Below the pieces are notes generated by a model. The model was given only the letters and a program-made list of their open reading frames with translations, ran no database searches and was not told the origin of the DNA. 64,000 bases of DNA from Winogradskyella vincentii (GTDB lineage Bacteria; Bacteroidota; Bacteroidia; Flavobacteriales; Flavobacteriaceae), in NCBI RefSeq assembly GCF_020166345.1, contig NZ_JAIUJS010000001.1, forward strand, positions 124,001 to 188,000, read 5' to 3'. Of the stretch, positions 1-10,749 are shown piece by piece; the stretch's first letter is position 1; each line of letters begins with the position of its first letter. A program made the position numbers and the translations under genes.

Positions 1-586
1 TTCCATCCTTAATATGACGTATCGGAGAAATGGTAAATAAAACAGAAACTTCTTTGTTTACAGATTTTATTAAACTCACCATAGAGTGCAGGCTTTCTTC
101 AATTTCTTCAACTTTCAAAAGCTCTTTCAAAAACTTTTTTTGAGGAATCTTATGGCAATTAGCAACAACCTCATCGGTTTCAATAAATCTATATACCCAA
201 GAAGTACCAAGGGTAATCACTATATGTGAAGATGTTCTAAGCTGTTGTCCAGTCTTATCTATATGATGATTTAATAAATTCAATAAATCATCTTCTGAGC
301 TTCTGTCTAATCTAGAGTGTACATCAAGGCAAACCCAACGATCTTGAACCTTTAGGAGTTCATTTTTCTCATAATATGATTGATTAATAGCTCTAGTAAT
401 AAGGTTTTCTATGGCTAATGGTTGAAATAAAATACCAAATGGATTTATTACAGATTGTAGTTTATAATAGTCAAATTTTTGACCAATATTCTCAGAAAAA
501 CACGACCCAAGAAAGAGAACCTTTGAATCATAATCAATCTGATTATATGGTTGCCTTTTTAATGGTATTTTAGTTTGTAAATCCAT
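1..586 (-). CDS. GSCFA domain protein, 3' part missing
   Basis: The gene runs off the left edge; 195 codons are visible from the ATG at 586. The start reads MDLQTKIPLKRQ, and near residue 32 is the family motif LGSCFSENIG, the GSCFA signature of an SGNH-like esterase/acyltransferase-type domain common in Bacteroidota. A second conserved block, VITLGTSWVYR, follows further in. The function is not established for this family; a hydrolase or acyltransferase acting on envelope material is only a guess. It lies just downstream of alaS on the same strand with a 30-bp gap, so it may be cotranscribed with it. Confidence 0.85.
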   Translation of the reverse strand, partial: MDLQTKIPLKRQPYNQIDYDSKVLFLGSCFSENIGQKFDYYKLQSVINPFGILFQPLAIENLITRAINQSYYEKNELLKVQDRWVCLDVHSRLDRSSEDDLLNLLNHHIDKTGQQLRTSSHIVITLGTSWVYRFIETDEVVANCHKIPQKKFLKELLKVEEIEESLHSMVSLIKSVNKEVSVLFTISPIRHIKDG

Positions 587-616
587 CGTATAAACTCCAA
601 AAACAAATGTTTTTGC

Positions 617-3232
617 TTATTTGAGATAGTCCTCAGAAGCTTTTAAAGCCTCTTCTATTCCTGCCGGGTTTTTACCACCTGCAGTTGCGAAAAATGGTTG
701 ACCTCCACCTCCACCTTGGATAAACTTGCCAAGCTCCCTTACAATGGTGCCCGCATTAAGGCCATTACTCGCTACAAGTTCTTTGGATATGTAGCAAGAA
801 AGTATGGCTTTGCCATTATTATCTGCACCAAACAACAAGAAAAGATTGTTAGATTGATTGCCTAGCTCAAAGCAAAGATCTTTAATTCCTTTGGCATCTA
901 AATCTACTTTTTTGGCCAAATACTGAATACCATTAACATCAGTGATTTCATTTTTTAAATCACCTTTTAAATTCTTCGCCTTATCTTTTAACAAAGCTTC
1001 GATTTGCTTTTTTAAACTTGCGTTTTCTTCTTGAAGATTTTGAAGTGCTTTTACAGGTTCAGCAGGATTTTTCAAAACCTGTTTTACCGCTTCATATTGT
1101 TTATCTACATTCTCAAAATATTCACCAACAGCTACATTGGTTATAGCTTCTATCCTTCTTATTCCAGAGGCAATTGCGCTTTCAGATTTAATTTTAAAAT
1201 GCCAAACATCACCTGTTTGCTTAACATGTGTTCCACCACAAAGTTCCATGGATTGACCAAACCGTATTGCTCTTACACTATCACCATACTTTTCACCAAA
1301 CAAAGCAATAGCACCTTCATCCAAGGCTTTTTGCATTGGGATATTTCGTTGTTCTTCTAAAGGTAAGTTTTCACGTATTCTTGCATTAACAAAATCTTCA
1401 ATTTGTTGCAACTGATCTGCATCTACTTTAGAGAAATGGGAAAAATCAAACCTCAAAGATTTGGGTTTTACTAAAGATCCCTTCTGTTCTACGTGCGTTC
1501 CTAAAATTGTTCTTAATGCCTGATGCAACAAATGAGTTGCCGTATGATTGCTCGCTGAAAGTCTTCTATGCTCGTCATTAACAACAGCCTTAAACGTATC
1601 TTCTAAATGACTTGGTAATTGCTTGGTTATATGAATAATAAGATTATTCTCTTTTTTTGTGTCTGTTATATAAACAATATCACCATTTGGAACTTCAATG
1701 AGTCCCTTGTCGCCAACTTGCCCACCACCTTCTGGGTAAAACGGTGTTAAATTAAAAACAAGTTGATATTGATCGCCATCCTTCTTAGAAACTACTTTTC
1801 TATATCTCGTTAACTTCACATCTGCAGTTAACGTATCATAACCTATAAATTCTTCCGTATCGTCTTCTCTCAATATCACCCAATCTGAAGTCTCGGTTGC
1901 AGAAGCATTTCTAGAGCGATCTTTTTGCTTTTGCATTTCAGAATCAAAACCGGCTTCATCAACTTCATACCCTTTCTCTCTAGCTATTAATTGGGTTAGG
2001 TCTAAAGGAAAGCCGTAGGTATCATATAATTCAAAAGCTCTACTACCATCTACAGTCTTTGATGTAGTATTTTCAATTACTTTATCCAATAATAATAAGC
2101 CTTGATCTAATGTTCTTAAAAAAGACTGCTCCTCTTCCTTTATCACATTCTCAATAAGTCGTTCTTGAGATTTAATTTCTGGAAATGCCTCACCCATTTG
2201 ATTCCCTAAAGTATCTGCTAACTTGTAAATGAATGGTTCTTTCTGGTTTAAGAATGTAAAACTATATCGAATCGCTCTTCTCAAAATTCTACGAATTACA
2301 TAACCAGCACCTGTGTTACTAGGTAATTGCCCATCTGCAATTGAAAATGCAACTGCTCTTACATGATCTGATATTACTCTAATTGCAACATCAATTTTTT
2401 CGTCTTCACCATATTTTGAACTAGTAATAGTTTCAATCTCACGAATAATCGGCGTAAAAACATCGGTATCATAATTAGACTGTACACCTTGTAGTACCAT
2501 ACAAAGACGTTCAAAGCCCATTCCTGTATCAATATGTTTGTTAGGTAATACTTCTAAAGATCCGTTAGCTTTTCGGTTGTACTGCATGAAAACTAAATTC
2601 CATATTTCAACAACCTGAGGATGGTCCATATTTACCAAATCCCTACCGTTTACTTTTGCCTTTTCTTCAGCAGAACGAATATCTACATGTATTTCGCTAC
2701 ATGGACCACAAGGACCTTGTTCACCCATTTCCCAGAAATTGTCCTTCTTATTACCTTTTAAAATTCGATCTTCATCAATGTATTGTTTCCATATATCAAA
2801 AGCCTCATTATCCATTTCCAGTTTATCATCATCATCACTTCCCTCAAACACAGTGACATAAAGCATATCTTTATCAATACCATATTCTTTGGTCAATAAT
2901 TCCCAAGCCCAAGCAATGGCTTCCTTTTTAAAATAATCACCAAAACTCCAATTGCCAAGCATTTCAAAAAGTGTATGGTGGTAAGTATCGTAACCAACCT
3001 CTTCTAAATCATTGTGCTTTCCAGAAACTCTTAAACATTTTTGTGTATCTGCAATTCTGTTTTGCTTAGGCACTGCATTACCTAAAAAATACTCTTTAAA
3101 TGGTGCCATCCCAGAATTAACAAACATCAGTGTTGGGTCATTTTTTACAACCATCGGCGCAGAAGGCACAATAAGATGTTCCTTCCCTTTAAAGAAGTTT
3201 AAAAATTTAGCACGAATATCTTTAGATTTCAT
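617..3232 (-). CDS. alaS: Alanyl-tRNA synthetase
   Basis: Charges tRNA-Ala with alanine in the cytoplasm. The 871-aa length is normal. The class II catalytic core is N-terminal ([11 protein letters not shown], then [15 protein letters not shown]). The editing domain carries the zinc-binding motifs HTATHLLH and CGGTH, and the C-terminal region ends in a Gly-rich DHHA1 segment (GGGGGQ). The open frame extends two codons upstream to a TTG, but the ATG at 3232, giving [10 protein letters not shown], fits the family start. It is transcribed divergently from the M23 peptidase gene. Confidence 0.98.
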   Translation of the reverse strand: MKSKDIRAKFLNFFKGKEHLIVPSAPMVVKNDPTLMFVNSGMAPFKEYFLGNAVPKQNRIADTQKCLRVSGKHNDLEEVGYDTYHHTLFEMLGNWSFGDYFKKEAIAWAWELLTKEYGIDKDMLYVTVFEGSDDDDKLEMDNEAFDIWKQYIDEDRILKGNKKDNFWEMGEQGPCGPCSEIHVDIRSAEEKAKVNGRDLVNMDHPQVVEIWNLVFMQYNRKANGSLEVLPNKHIDTGMGFERLCMVLQGVQSNYDTDVFTPIIREIETITSSKYGEDEKIDVAIRVISDHVRAVAFSIADGQLPSNTGAGYVIRRILRRAIRYSFTFLNQKEPFIYKLADTLGNQMGEAFPEIKSQERLIENVIKEEEQSFLRTLDQGLLLLDKVIENTTSKTVDGSRAFELYDTYGFPLDLTQLIAREKGYEVDEAGFDSEMQKQKDRSRNASATETSDWVILREDDTEEFIGYDTLTADVKLTRYRKVVSKKDGDQYQLVFNLTPFYPEGGGQVGDKGLIEVPNGDIVYITDTKKENNLIIHITKQLPSHLEDTFKAVVNDEHRRLSASNHTATHLLHQALRTILGTHVEQKGSLVKPKSLRFDFSHFSKVDADQLQQIEDFVNARIRENLPLEEQRNIPMQKALDEGAIALFGEKYGDSVRAIRFGQSMELCGGTHVKQTGDVWHFKIKSESAIASGIRRIEAITNVAVGEYFENVDKQYEAVKQVLKNPAEPVKALQNLQEENASLKKQIEALLKDKAKNLKGDLKNEITDVNGIQYLAKKVDLDAKGIKDLCFELGNQSNNLFLLFGADNNGKAILSCYISKELVASNGLNAGTIVRELGKFIQGGGGGQPFFATAGGKNPAGIEEALKASEDYLK

Positions 3233-3289
3233 ATGCAATTAATTAGAGCTTGATTCTATATTAAATTCCCACAATTGCAAAACAATTTT

Positions 3290-3297
3290 TATCTTTG
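3290..3297 (+). promoter_or_regulatory. Candidate -7 element of the M23 peptidase operon
   Basis: TATCTTTG matches the Bacteroidota -7 consensus TAnnTTTG exactly and lies 68 bp before the M23 ATG. No good TTG was found 19-21 bp upstream, so the call rests on the -7 element only. Confidence 0.4.
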
Positions 3298-3365
3298 GTC
3301 GTTACGCTAATAAAATTGGGCTACAAAATGTTTTTATTAGCTGCAAAAATAGTATAATTTGCAAT

Positions 3366-4337
3366 ATGGGTAAGGTAAAATATTATTATGATTCCGAAAC
3401 ACTTTCTTACCGAAAAATAAGACGTAAGAAAAGAACAACATTTAAATATATTATGTTGTTTCTTACTGCTGCGGGATTGTTTGGATTTCTTTCATTCTTC
3501 ATTGTGAGTCAATACGTTGAATCACCAAAAGAACGTGAACTGGCTCGTGAATTGCAAAATATGGAATTACAATACCAGCTACTCAACAAGAGAATGGATG
3601 ATGCAATTGCGGCATTAGAAAATGTTGAAGAACGTGACAACGCCATCTATAGACTATATTTTGAAGCCAATCCAATACCAGATGAACAAAGACGTGCTGG
3701 ATTTGGAGGTATAAATCGTTATAAAAAGTATGAAGGCTTTGATAATTCACAGTTAATAGCTGAAACAAATAAGCGATTAGATATTCTCGAAAAGGCTATA
3801 GTAGTACAATCCAAATCATTGGATGAAATAGCCAAACTTGCAGAAGACAAAGAAAAGTTTTTAGAAGCCATACCAGCCATTCAACCAGTAAATAATGTAA
3901 GTCTTACAAGAGTTGCTTCTGGATACGGTTTTAGAACTGACCCTTTTACCAAAGTGAGAAAGTTTCATTTTGGAATGGATTTTACAGCACCACGTGGCAC
4001 ACCTGTTTACGCAACTGGTGATGGAATTGTAAAACGTGCAGACAATAGTGCAACTGGATATGGTAAGCATATCCGTATTGACCACGGATTTGGTTACGTA
4101 TCTTTATATGCACACCTATATAAATATAATGTACGTGTAAATCAGCGCGTAAAGCGTGGTGATTTAATCGGCTTTGTAGGTAGTACAGGTCGATCAGAAG
4201 CACCACATTTGCACTATGAGGTCTTTAAAGACGGAAACCGTATTAACCCAATTAATTTCTATTACGGAAACCTATCAGCTGAAGAGTTTGATAAACTACT
4301 GGAAAAAGCATCATTAGAAAACCAATCCTTAGATTAG
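3366..4337 (+). CDS. M23 family membrane-anchored murein endopeptidase
   Basis: 323 aa with a basic N-terminus, one membrane segment at about residues 28-50, a coiled-coil stalk (about 55-85), and a C-terminal LytM/M23 zinc peptidase domain (about 185-300). Zinc ligands are visible in FHFGMDF (HxxxD) and APHLHYEV (HxH). Proteins of this layout cut peptide cross-links in peptidoglycan from the periplasmic side, or act as activators when degenerate; here the ligands are intact. It heads an operon with the MerR-type gene, which starts one base after its stop codon. The conserved neighbourhood suggests a role in cell shape or division. Confidence 0.93.
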   Translation: MGKVKYYYDSETLSYRKIRRKKRTTFKYIMLFLTAAGLFGFLSFFIVSQYVESPKERELARELQNMELQYQLLNKRMDDAIAALENVEERDNAIYRLYFEANPIPDEQRRAGFGGINRYKKYEGFDNSQLIAETNKRLDILEKAIVVQSKSLDEIAKLAEDKEKFLEAIPAIQPVNNVSLTRVASGYGFRTDPFTKVRKFHFGMDFTAPRGTPVYATGDGIVKRADNSATGYGKHIRIDHGFGYVSLYAHLYKYNVRVNQRVKRGDLIGFVGSTGRSEAPHLHYEVFKDGNRINPINFYYGNLSAEEFDKLLEKASLENQSLD

Positions 4338-4338
4338 A

Positions 4339-4668
4339 ATGCACATAGATTTACCAGAAAAAAGATATTATGGGATTGGGGAAGTTGCCAAGGCATTTAA
4401 GGTTAACGCTTCTTTGATACGCTTTTGGGAAAAGGAGTTTGATGTTATCAAACCAAAGAAGAATGCAAAAGGGAATAGGAAATTTACGCCAGATGATATT
4501 AAAAATTTAAAGTTCATTTATCATTTGGTAAAAGAGCGTGGATTTACTTTAGAAGGCGCTAAAATTCATTTAAAGGAAGAAAAAAAACAAGCACTAGAGA
4601 AGTACGAAATCATTGAAAAGCTAGAAAATATAAAGGCACAACTAAATAAAATTAAATCACAACTATAA
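4339..4668 (+). CDS. MerR family transcriptional regulator
   Basis: 109 aa. An N-terminal winged HTH (YYGIGEVAKAFKVNASLIRFWEKEF, shown here in pieces: YYGIGEVAKAF, then SLIRFWEKEF) is followed by a basic wing and a C-terminal coiled-coil dimerisation helix (about 75-109). No cysteines or separate effector domain are present, so the signal sensed is unknown. It sits between the M23 peptidase and lemA in a tight operon, with 1 bp upstream and 10 bp downstream. Confidence 0.9.
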   Translation: MHIDLPEKRYYGIGEVAKAFKVNASLIRFWEKEFDVIKPKKNAKGNRKFTPDDIKNLKFIYHLVKERGFTLEGAKIHLKEEKKQALEKYEIIEKLENIKAQLNKIKSQL

Positions 4669-4678
4669 ACTTATCAAT

Positions 4679-5278
4679 ATGAAAAAATGGTTAATCCCTG
4701 TAATAGTAATCGCAGTTATTGCCTTTGGAATATATCAATGGGCAGTAGGTTTTAATAATACTGCAGTTGAATATGAAGCTGATGCAAAAACCGCATGGTC
4801 TAATGTAGAAAGTACATACCAACGTAGAAGCGATTTATACAGCACAGTAATTAAGACGGTACAAGGCGCAGCAGATTTTGAGAGAACAACCTTAAACGAA
4901 GTAATTGAAGCACGCTCCAAAGCAACATCAGTAAATATAAATATTGATGATTTAACACCTGAAAACCTGGAGAAATTTCAACAAGCTCAGAGTCAATTAA
5001 AAGGTTCATTTAGTAGATTAATCGCAACTTTTGAGCGTTATCCAGATTTAAAAGCAACACAACAGTTTAGAGATTTTCAAGCGCAACAAGAAGGAACAGA
5101 AAATAGAATTAATGTTGCTAGAGACCGTTACAACGAAGCAGTAAACATCTACGATAAACATACTACGAAATTCCCTGGAAAGTTATTAGCAGGATTATTC
5201 GGTTTTGAAGAAATGCCAAGATATCAGGCAGAACCTGGAAGTGAAAAAGTTCCTGATGTAAACTTTAAATTTAATTAA
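4679..5278 (+). CDS. lemA: LemA family membrane protein
   Basis: 199 aa. An N-terminal membrane helix (about 4-24) precedes a long helical LemA domain with the typical SxYQRRSDLYSTVIKTVQG-like segment. It ends in the loop FGFEEMPRYQA, which is characteristic of the family. Biochemical function is unknown; LemA proteins recur next to TPM-domain proteins, as here (two follow directly), suggesting a membrane-associated quality-control or envelope complex. Confidence 0.94.
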   Translation: MKKWLIPVIVIAVIAFGIYQWAVGFNNTAVEYEADAKTAWSNVESTYQRRSDLYSTVIKTVQGAADFERTTLNEVIEARSKATSVNINIDDLTPENLEKFQQAQSQLKGSFSRLIATFERYPDLKATQQFRDFQAQQEGTENRINVARDRYNEAVNIYDKHTTKFPGKLLAGLFGFEEMPRYQAEPGSEKVPDVNFKFN

Positions 5279-5286
5279 TTCACCAT

Positions 5287-5724
5287 ATGCCACATATTGA
5301 AGATTTCCTGACATCAGAAGAGGAAACGGAAATCATTGAAACTATCCGTATTGCAGAACGTAATACTTCTGGTGAGATACGTGTACACATTGAGCAGAAT
5401 TATAATGGTGACATATATAATCATGCGCTTGAAGTTTTCCACTTTTTAAAAATGGATAATACGCTTCAAAGAAATGGTGTACTTATCTATGTGGCAGTTG
5501 ACAATAAATCTTTTGTGGTTTACGGAGATAAAGGTATCAATGAAAAAGTTGGTGAGAGTTTTTGGAATTCAACCAGAGACAAAATTCAACAACATTTCAA
5601 AAACGGGAATTTTAAACAAGGACTAATCGATGGCGTTTCTGAAGCTGGCCAAGAACTATCTAAATACTTTCCCTGGGAGTATGGCGATAGAAATGAATTA
5701 GATAACACAATTTCTAAAGGCTAA
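5287..5724 (+). CDS. TPM domain protein, soluble
   Basis: 145 aa and almost entirely one TPM domain (TLP18.3/Psb32/MOLO-1 type): the core strands TSGEIRVHI and NGVLIYVAVDNKSFVVYGDKGI are easy to see. It has no signal peptide or membrane helix, so it is probably cytoplasmic, unlike the downstream paralogue. Its stop codon overlaps the start of the next gene by one base (TAATG). The role is not known; linkage with lemA is conserved. Confidence 0.9.
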   Translation: MPHIEDFLTSEEETEIIETIRIAERNTSGEIRVHIEQNYNGDIYNHALEVFHFLKMDNTLQRNGVLIYVAVDNKSFVVYGDKGINEKVGESFWNSTRDKIQQHFKNGNFKQGLIDGVSEAGQELSKYFPWEYGDRNELDNTISKG

Positions 5725-6539
5725 TGCAGTATTTAAAATCCATCGTTTCAAAAATTTCAATCGTCTTAGTTATTTTCTCGGTGCATTGCTCTTATGCCCA
5801 ATTTGAAATTCCGCCCAAACCAGAATTTCAAACTAGTGTTTATGATTATATTAATCTATTAAATGCTTCAGAGAAAAGTACCTTAGAACAGAATTTAGTG
5901 AGGTACTCTGATACTACCTCAACACAAATTGTAGTCGCTATTATTAATTCTACCGAAGGTGAATACATCAATTATCTGGGTGCACAATGGGGTGAAAAAT
6001 GGGGCATTGGCCAAGAAAAAGAGGATAACGGTGTATTAATTCTACTGGCTAAAAATGACCGGAAAATTGGTATTAATACAGGAAAAGGCGTAGAACATCT
6101 ATTAACTGATGCCATGAGCAAGCGAATAATTGATAGAGAAATAATCCCTTATTTTAAAAGAGGCGATTATTATGGAGGACTTAACCGAGGAACTGAAGCT
6201 ATTTTTGAAGTCTTAAATGGTGAATATCAGGGCACACGGCAGAGCAATACAACAGACTTCCCTATTGAATTATTTATAATAATGTTAATCGTCTTCATAA
6301 TATTAATCATTGCTATTTCGAAAAGTAGACGAGGAGGAGGCGGTGGAAATCGTGGAAACCGTTCGGATAGGAGAAGTCTACTCGAAGCTATTATTTTAAG
6401 CAATATGGGCCGTGGCAGCTATTCTCGTGGATCGTCATCTGGTGGATTTGGCGGATTTGGTGGTGGAAGCTCTGGTGGATTCGGTGGTGGTTTCGGAGGA
6501 GGCAGTTTTGGAGGTGGTGGTGCCTCAGGAGGTTGGTGA
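5724..6539 (+). CDS. TPM domain membrane protein with glycine-rich tail
   Basis: 271 aa. A signal peptide (about 1-25), TPM domain (about 35-165, with core TQIVVAIINSTEGE and DNGVLILLAKNDRKIGI) and a membrane helix (about 188-205) are followed by a basic, then glycine/serine-rich tail made of GGFGGG-type repeats ending GGASGGW. The TPM domain should be extracytoplasmic and the tail cytoplasmic. It is a paralogue of the preceding gene and last in the M23-MerR-lemA-TPM-TPM operon. The tail is low complexity and typical of the membrane-bound branch. Confidence 0.92.
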   Translation: MQYLKSIVSKISIVLVIFSVHCSYAQFEIPPKPEFQTSVYDYINLLNASEKSTLEQNLVRYSDTTSTQIVVAIINSTEGEYINYLGAQWGEKWGIGQEKEDNGVLILLAKNDRKIGINTGKGVEHLLTDAMSKRIIDREIIPYFKRGDYYGGLNRGTEAIFEVLNGEYQGTRQSNTTDFPIELFIIMLIVFIILIIAISKSRRGGGGGNRGNRSDRRSLLEAIILSNMGRGSYSRGSSSGGFGGFGGGSSGGFGGGFGGGSFGGGGASGGW

Positions 6540-6632
6540 AAAAAGTTAAATCAACATACAGCTAATTAGTCAACCCTGTTATTATATCGCATGATTGTTA
6601 AACACCGAATGAAAACAAATATAATTTTACTA

Positions 6633-7937
6633 CTATTTTTTTCGCATGTAAACGCTCACTGGAACACCTGTAAAATCGAAATGTTCTCTAAGTTTATTCT
6701 CTAAAAATCGCTTGTAAGGTTCCTTAACATATTGCGGTAGATTACAAAAGAATGCAAACTGCGGTTGTGGTGTTGGCAGTTGCATTATGTATTTAATTTT
6801 TACAAATTTACCTTTATAAGCAGGAGGCGGAAAATGTTCAATAATCGGTAACAAGGTATCATTAAGAACACTAGTTTTAATGCGTTTAGTTCTGTTTTTA
6901 TAGACTTCTACTGCAGTTTCAATTGCTTTAAAAATCCGTTGCTTATTCAACACAGAAATAAAAACAATTGGAACATCCGTAAACGGCTCAATTTGCTTTC
7001 TTATATGCTTTTCAAATTCTTTAGCCGTTTTATTGTCTTTTTCAACTAAATCCCACTTGTTTACCAATATTACAATTCCTTTTCTATTGCGTTCTGCCAG
7101 CCAAAAAATATTTTGCACCTGGCCATCAAAACCACGTGTAGCATCCAAAACCAATAGGCAAACATCAGAGTGTTCAATGGCTCTTACACTTCGCATTACG
7201 GAATAAAACTCCAAATCTTCCTTTACCTTGGATTTACGTCTTATTCCCGCTGTGTCAACAAGATTAAATTCAAAACCAAATCGATTGTATTTAGTATCGA
7301 TAGAATCTCGTGTTGTACCAGCTATATCAGTAACAATATATCTATCCTCACCTATTAATGCATTTATAAATGATGATTTACCTGCATTAGGGCGACCAAC
7401 AACTGCAAATCTTGGTAAAGCTTCTTCTTCTGTTTCTTCTTTCTCGGGTAATGCCTCTACCACTGCATCTAGTAGATCACCTGTCCCGCTTCCGTTAATA
7501 CTTGCTACTGTATAATAATCACCTAATCCAAGTGAATAAAACTCGACAGCATCTTCAGCGCGCTTGTTGTTGTCTACTTTGTTAACCACTAAAAAAACCG
7601 GCTTATCTACTTTTCGCAATAATTTGGCAACATCTTCGTCCATACCAGTAACACCACTTTCTACATCGACCATAAAAATAATGGCATCAGCCTCATCTAT
7701 AGCTAACTCTACCTGTTTATCAATCTCGGCCTCAAATACATCGTCACTACCTACAACATATCCACCTGTGTCAATCAATGAGAATTCCCTGCCATTCCAA
7801 TCTGTTTTACCGTAATGACGATCTCTAGTTACACCACTAACTGCATCAACAATTGCTTCTCGTCTTTGTATAAGACGATTAAAAAAAGTTGACTTACCAA
7901 CATTTGGTCTACCTACTATTGCAACTATATTTCCCAT
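6633..7937 (-). CDS. der: Ribosome biogenesis GTPase Der (EngA)
   Basis: 434 aa, with two tandem GTPase domains followed by a KH-like domain. G1 motifs are GRPNVGKST at the start and GRPNAGKSS in the second domain; G3 is DTGG / DTAG; G4 is NKVD / NKWD. Der acts in 50S subunit maturation. The C-terminus ([18 protein letters not shown]) is the KH-like domain. Length and layout are standard. Confidence 0.98.
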   Translation of the reverse strand: MGNIVAIVGRPNVGKSTFFNRLIQRREAIVDAVSGVTRDRHYGKTDWNGREFSLIDTGGYVVGSDDVFEAEIDKQVELAIDEADAIIFMVDVESGVTGMDEDVAKLLRKVDKPVFLVVNKVDNNKRAEDAVEFYSLGLGDYYTVASINGSGTGDLLDAVVEALPEKEETEEEALPRFAVVGRPNAGKSSFINALIGEDRYIVTDIAGTTRDSIDTKYNRFGFEFNLVDTAGIRRKSKVKEDLEFYSVMRSVRAIEHSDVCLLVLDATRGFDGQVQNIFWLAERNRKGIVILVNKWDLVEKDNKTAKEFEKHIRKQIEPFTDVPIVFISVLNKQRIFKAIETAVEVYKNRTKRIKTSVLNDTLLPIIEHFPPPAYKGKFVKIKYIMQLPTPQPQFAFFCNLPQYVKEPYKRFLENKLREHFDFTGVPVSVYMRKK

Positions 7938-8028
7938 ACTCTAATTCTTGCCGCAAAGGTAGTATTAAATCTTATATTTAATTTAAAAGAAATTATGTAA
8001 ATTGAAGATGTTACCGCATCACCTGATT

Positions 8029-8550
8029 ATGGAACTCTCTAATGAAATAATATTAAGGCCAAGATTTAAGTTTAAAGTCAATGAAGTTAATAATGTGCTA
8101 TTGTCTTTATTTGAAGAAAAAAGCAAATCTCAATCAGATTTCATCGTAACTCGCGTTGATGACCATGTTTTTATAAAAATACCCAAGGAGAAACAACATT
8201 TTTGGTCGCCGCAACTTCATTTAGAAATAAATGAAGACTATGGCGAGAAAGATACCAGTATGATTTATGGTTTATTTGGACCAAATCCGACAGTTTGGAC
8301 CATGTTCATGTTTTTCCATTTTGTTGTAGCAGGTTTTTTTATTGGATTTGCTATTTGGGCTTATGTAAATTGGTCCTTAGAAAGCAGTTATGCAATTCAA
8401 TTATTCGTTACGCTATTAATGGTAGTGATTTGGTTTGCACTTTACTTTGGAGGTCGTCTAGGAAAGAGGACTGGCATGGATCAAATGCACGAACTACATC
8501 ATTTTATGAGAGATACCTTAAGAAGTCAAGACATTCACTCAATCAATTAA
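8029..8550 (+). CDS. Conserved two-helix membrane protein
   Basis: Unrecognised function; about 173 aa from the ATG at 8029 (MELSNEIILRPRFK). In-frame ATG at 8008 and TTG at 8002 are alternatives, but the shorter form begins with the segment that looks conserved. A soluble N-terminal half of about 85 aa precedes two membrane helices (about residues 92-115 and 125-145) and a short charged tail. It converges on era, with the stop codons 3 bp apart. The N-terminal half may be a START/SRPBCC-like fold, but this is a guess. Confidence 0.75.
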   Translation: MELSNEIILRPRFKFKVNEVNNVLLSLFEEKSKSQSDFIVTRVDDHVFIKIPKEKQHFWSPQLHLEINEDYGEKDTSMIYGLFGPNPTVWTMFMFFHFVVAGFFIGFAIWAYVNWSLESSYAIQLFVTLLMVVIWFALYFGGRLGKRTGMDQMHELHHFMRDTLRSQDIHSIN

Positions 8551-8553
8551 TTA

Positions 8554-9432
8554 CTATTGATTGTAACCAAATCGTTTTAATTGCCTTTGATTACTACGCC
8601 AATTCTTGTTTACTTTAACGTATAGCTCTAAATGAACTTGCTTCCCAAAAAACTTTTCTAAGTCTTTACGTGCTTCTACACCTACACGTTTTAAAGCAGA
8701 ACCTTTATGCCCAATTATGATTCCCTTTTGGGTTTCTCGTTCTACCATAATAACAGAGCGCATTCTAATGATGTTTTCTTCTTCTAGGAATTCTTCAGTA
8801 TCAACTTCTACTGCATAAGGAATTTCCTTTTTGTAGTGCACTAATATTTTTTCCCTGATGGCTTCATTAACGAAAAATCGCTCAGGTTTATCCGTAATCT
8901 GGTCCTTTGGATAAAATGGAGGTGACTCTGGTAGTAACTCAATAATTCTATCAAACACATTTTTTACATTAAATCCATTCAATGCCGATATAGGATAAAA
9001 TTCTGCATTTGGAACCTTTTGTTGCCACAACTCGGATTGTTCTTCTAGTTGTTCTTGATTTGAACTATCTATTTTATTTAGTAGTAGTAATACAGGTATT
9101 TTAGAGTTTTTGATTTTATTAAAAAATGCCTCATCCTTTAATTCCTTCTCTCCTATTTCTACCATATAGATTAATAAATCTGCATCTTCGAATGCAGACT
9201 TAACAAATCCCATCATAGATTCTTGCAATTCGTATGCAGGTTTTATAATACCTGGCGTATCACTTAATACAACTTGAAAATTCTCTCCATTTACAATTCC
9301 TAAAATACGATGTCTAGTTGTCTGTGCCTTAGATGTAATAATGGATAATTTCTCACCCATAAATGCATTCATCAGGGTAGATTTACCAACATTTGGGTTA
9401 CCAATAATATTTACAAAACCAGCTTTGTGCAT
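8554..9432 (-). CDS. era: GTPase Era
   Basis: 292 aa. GTPase domain with G1 GNPNVGKST, G3 DTPG and G4 NKID, then a C-terminal KH domain (about 205-292) with GHKGSALKRVGVEARKDLE-type motif. Era binds the 3' end of 16S rRNA in 30S maturation. Complete and of normal length. It starts 662 bp upstream of the start of the SpoU-type gene on the same strand, with a 204-bp gap between the two genes. Confidence 0.98.
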   Translation of the reverse strand: MHKAGFVNIIGNPNVGKSTLMNAFMGEKLSIITSKAQTTRHRILGIVNGENFQVVLSDTPGIIKPAYELQESMMGFVKSAFEDADLLIYMVEIGEKELKDEAFFNKIKNSKIPVLLLLNKIDSSNQEQLEEQSELWQQKVPNAEFYPISALNGFNVKNVFDRIIELLPESPPFYPKDQITDKPERFFVNEAIREKILVHYKKEIPYAVEVDTEEFLEEENIIRMRSVIMVERETQKGIIIGHKGSALKRVGVEARKDLEKFFGKQVHLELYVKVNKNWRSNQRQLKRFGYNQ

Positions 9433-9636
9433 CTAATTTATTTTTTGCAAAGTTACAACCTTTAATTCCATTGGAGAGATTAAATCCTTAACAGAAGAAA
9501 AATTGATTCATTTACAGTTTTTTTTTAAAACCAATAAATGGAATACAATTCATATGTATGGTTTTAAAACTCATCCAGTATTATAAAGGATAGGCTTAAG
9601 TAATATTTTGAATTTAGTAATTTGTTTTAATAGTTT

Positions 9637-10095
9637 TTAAGATCTAGGTTTACTTAATTGCCTGTCGTACATCACAATACTGCCAGCAACGGATACATTA
9701 AGGCTAAGTTGAGAACTAAACTTCACTAAAAAATGACTTTTTTCTATGGCTTCTTTAGAAAGCCCATGATCTTCTGCACCCAATAGGTAAACACAACGTC
9801 TAGGGTGCTTAAATGATTCTAGGGGTTCGGCTTTGTCAGTAAGCTCCACACCAACCAATCTGGCACCTTTCGGAAGATTATTGAAGAAGTCCTCGAAAGA
9901 TTCGTAATGAAAATAAGGCATAGATTTCACGGCATTATGAGTGTCGCAAGCTTGCTTAGCATAGCGATTACCAATGGTAAATATAAAACTGGCACCTAAA
10001 TTCTGCGCCGAACGCCAAAGAACACCTAAATTTTCTGGCGTTTTACCATTTTGAATACCTATACCAAAGAATTCGTTTACCAAATTATCATTCAT
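9637..10095 (-). CDS. SpoU/TrmH-type RNA 2'-O-methyltransferase
   Basis: 152 aa from the ATG at 10095 (MNDNLVNEFFGIGIQNGK). The open frame runs 45 codons further upstream but that part is unlike the family and would overlap the promoter and start of the divergent gene at 10197. SPOUT motifs are visible: KTPENLGVLWRSAQNLGA (motif 1), YLLGAEDHGLS (motif 2) and LSLNVSVAGSIVMYDR (motif 3). Together they bind S-adenosylmethionine in a trefoil knot. The RNA target (tRNA or rRNA) cannot be read from the sequence. Confidence 0.92.
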   Translation of the reverse strand: MNDNLVNEFFGIGIQNGKTPENLGVLWRSAQNLGASFIFTIGNRYAKQACDTHNAVKSMPYFHYESFEDFFNNLPKGARLVGVELTDKAEPLESFKHPRRCVYLLGAEDHGLSKEAIEKSHFLVKFSSQLSLNVSVAGSIVMYDRQLSKPRS

Positions 10096-10196
10096 ACTGA
10101 CAAAAATAATACTATCTGACAAAATTGAAGTCTGCTTAAAATTGGCATTTTTTTTGATTGAAAATTGATAGTTTGTATAATTTAAAATTGTAACCA

Positions 10197-10727
10197 ATGA
10201 AAAAGTTAGTATTCTTTTTGCTTGCAACAATTTTAGCTACAAGTTGCAATGCCCAAGACAATAAAATTCTAAAAGAAAAACCGTCTAAAGCTGAAATAAG
10301 TGGAGATAGCCTTGAACAACCCAAAGAAAGTTGGAAGGTTAATAAAGAGGTAGATGAAAACGGCAATATAATTAGATATGATTCAGTTTATACCTGGTCA
10401 TCTGTTGGTCCTATAAAAGGTATTGAAGTTGACAGTTTGAATCATCGAATGCACTCTTTACTAAGAAATCATTTTTCAATGCTTAAACCAAACACACAAA
10501 GTTTTAAGTCACATGATTCAATTATGAAGCAATATTTTAATGACGATTTTTTTGAAGACGATTTTTTTTCAAATAGAATTAATCCAAACTTTCCTAACAT
10601 GGATGATATGCTTAAACGCATGGAGGCAATGAGAAATCAATTCTTTAATGATAACAACCGCTATATTATCCCACCAGAACGGAATGAAAAGAAAAAATCA
10701 ACTAAGATTGATAAAAATCGCGTTTAA
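10197..10727 (+). CDS. Predicted lipoprotein, function unknown
   Basis: 176 aa with a lipoprotein signal peptide; the lipobox is ATSC with the cysteine near residue 18. The mature part is hydrophilic, rich in Asn/Asp/Lys, and carries no motif I recognise; an acidic patch FNDDFFEDDFFSNRINPN lies in the middle. It is transcribed divergently from the SpoU gene and converges on the adenylate cyclase pseudogene. Confidence 0.75.
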   Translation: MKKLVFFLLATILATSCNAQDNKILKEKPSKAEISGDSLEQPKESWKVNKEVDENGNIIRYDSVYTWSSVGPIKGIEVDSLNHRMHSLLRNHFSMLKPNTQSFKSHDSIMKQYFNDDFFEDDFFSNRINPNFPNMDDMLKRMEAMRNQFFNDNNRYIIPPERNEKKKSTKIDKNRV

Positions 10728-10749
10728 TAATAAAGCTCCTGATGAAAAA

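Noticed and set aside
3233..3238. alaS start extended to the upstream TTG
   Set aside because: The ATG at 3232 gives the family-typical [10 protein letters not shown] start; the two extra codons add nothing.
10096..10230. N-terminal extension of the SpoU methyltransferase
   Set aside because: It is unlike the family, and it would run into the start of the divergent lipoprotein gene at 10197.
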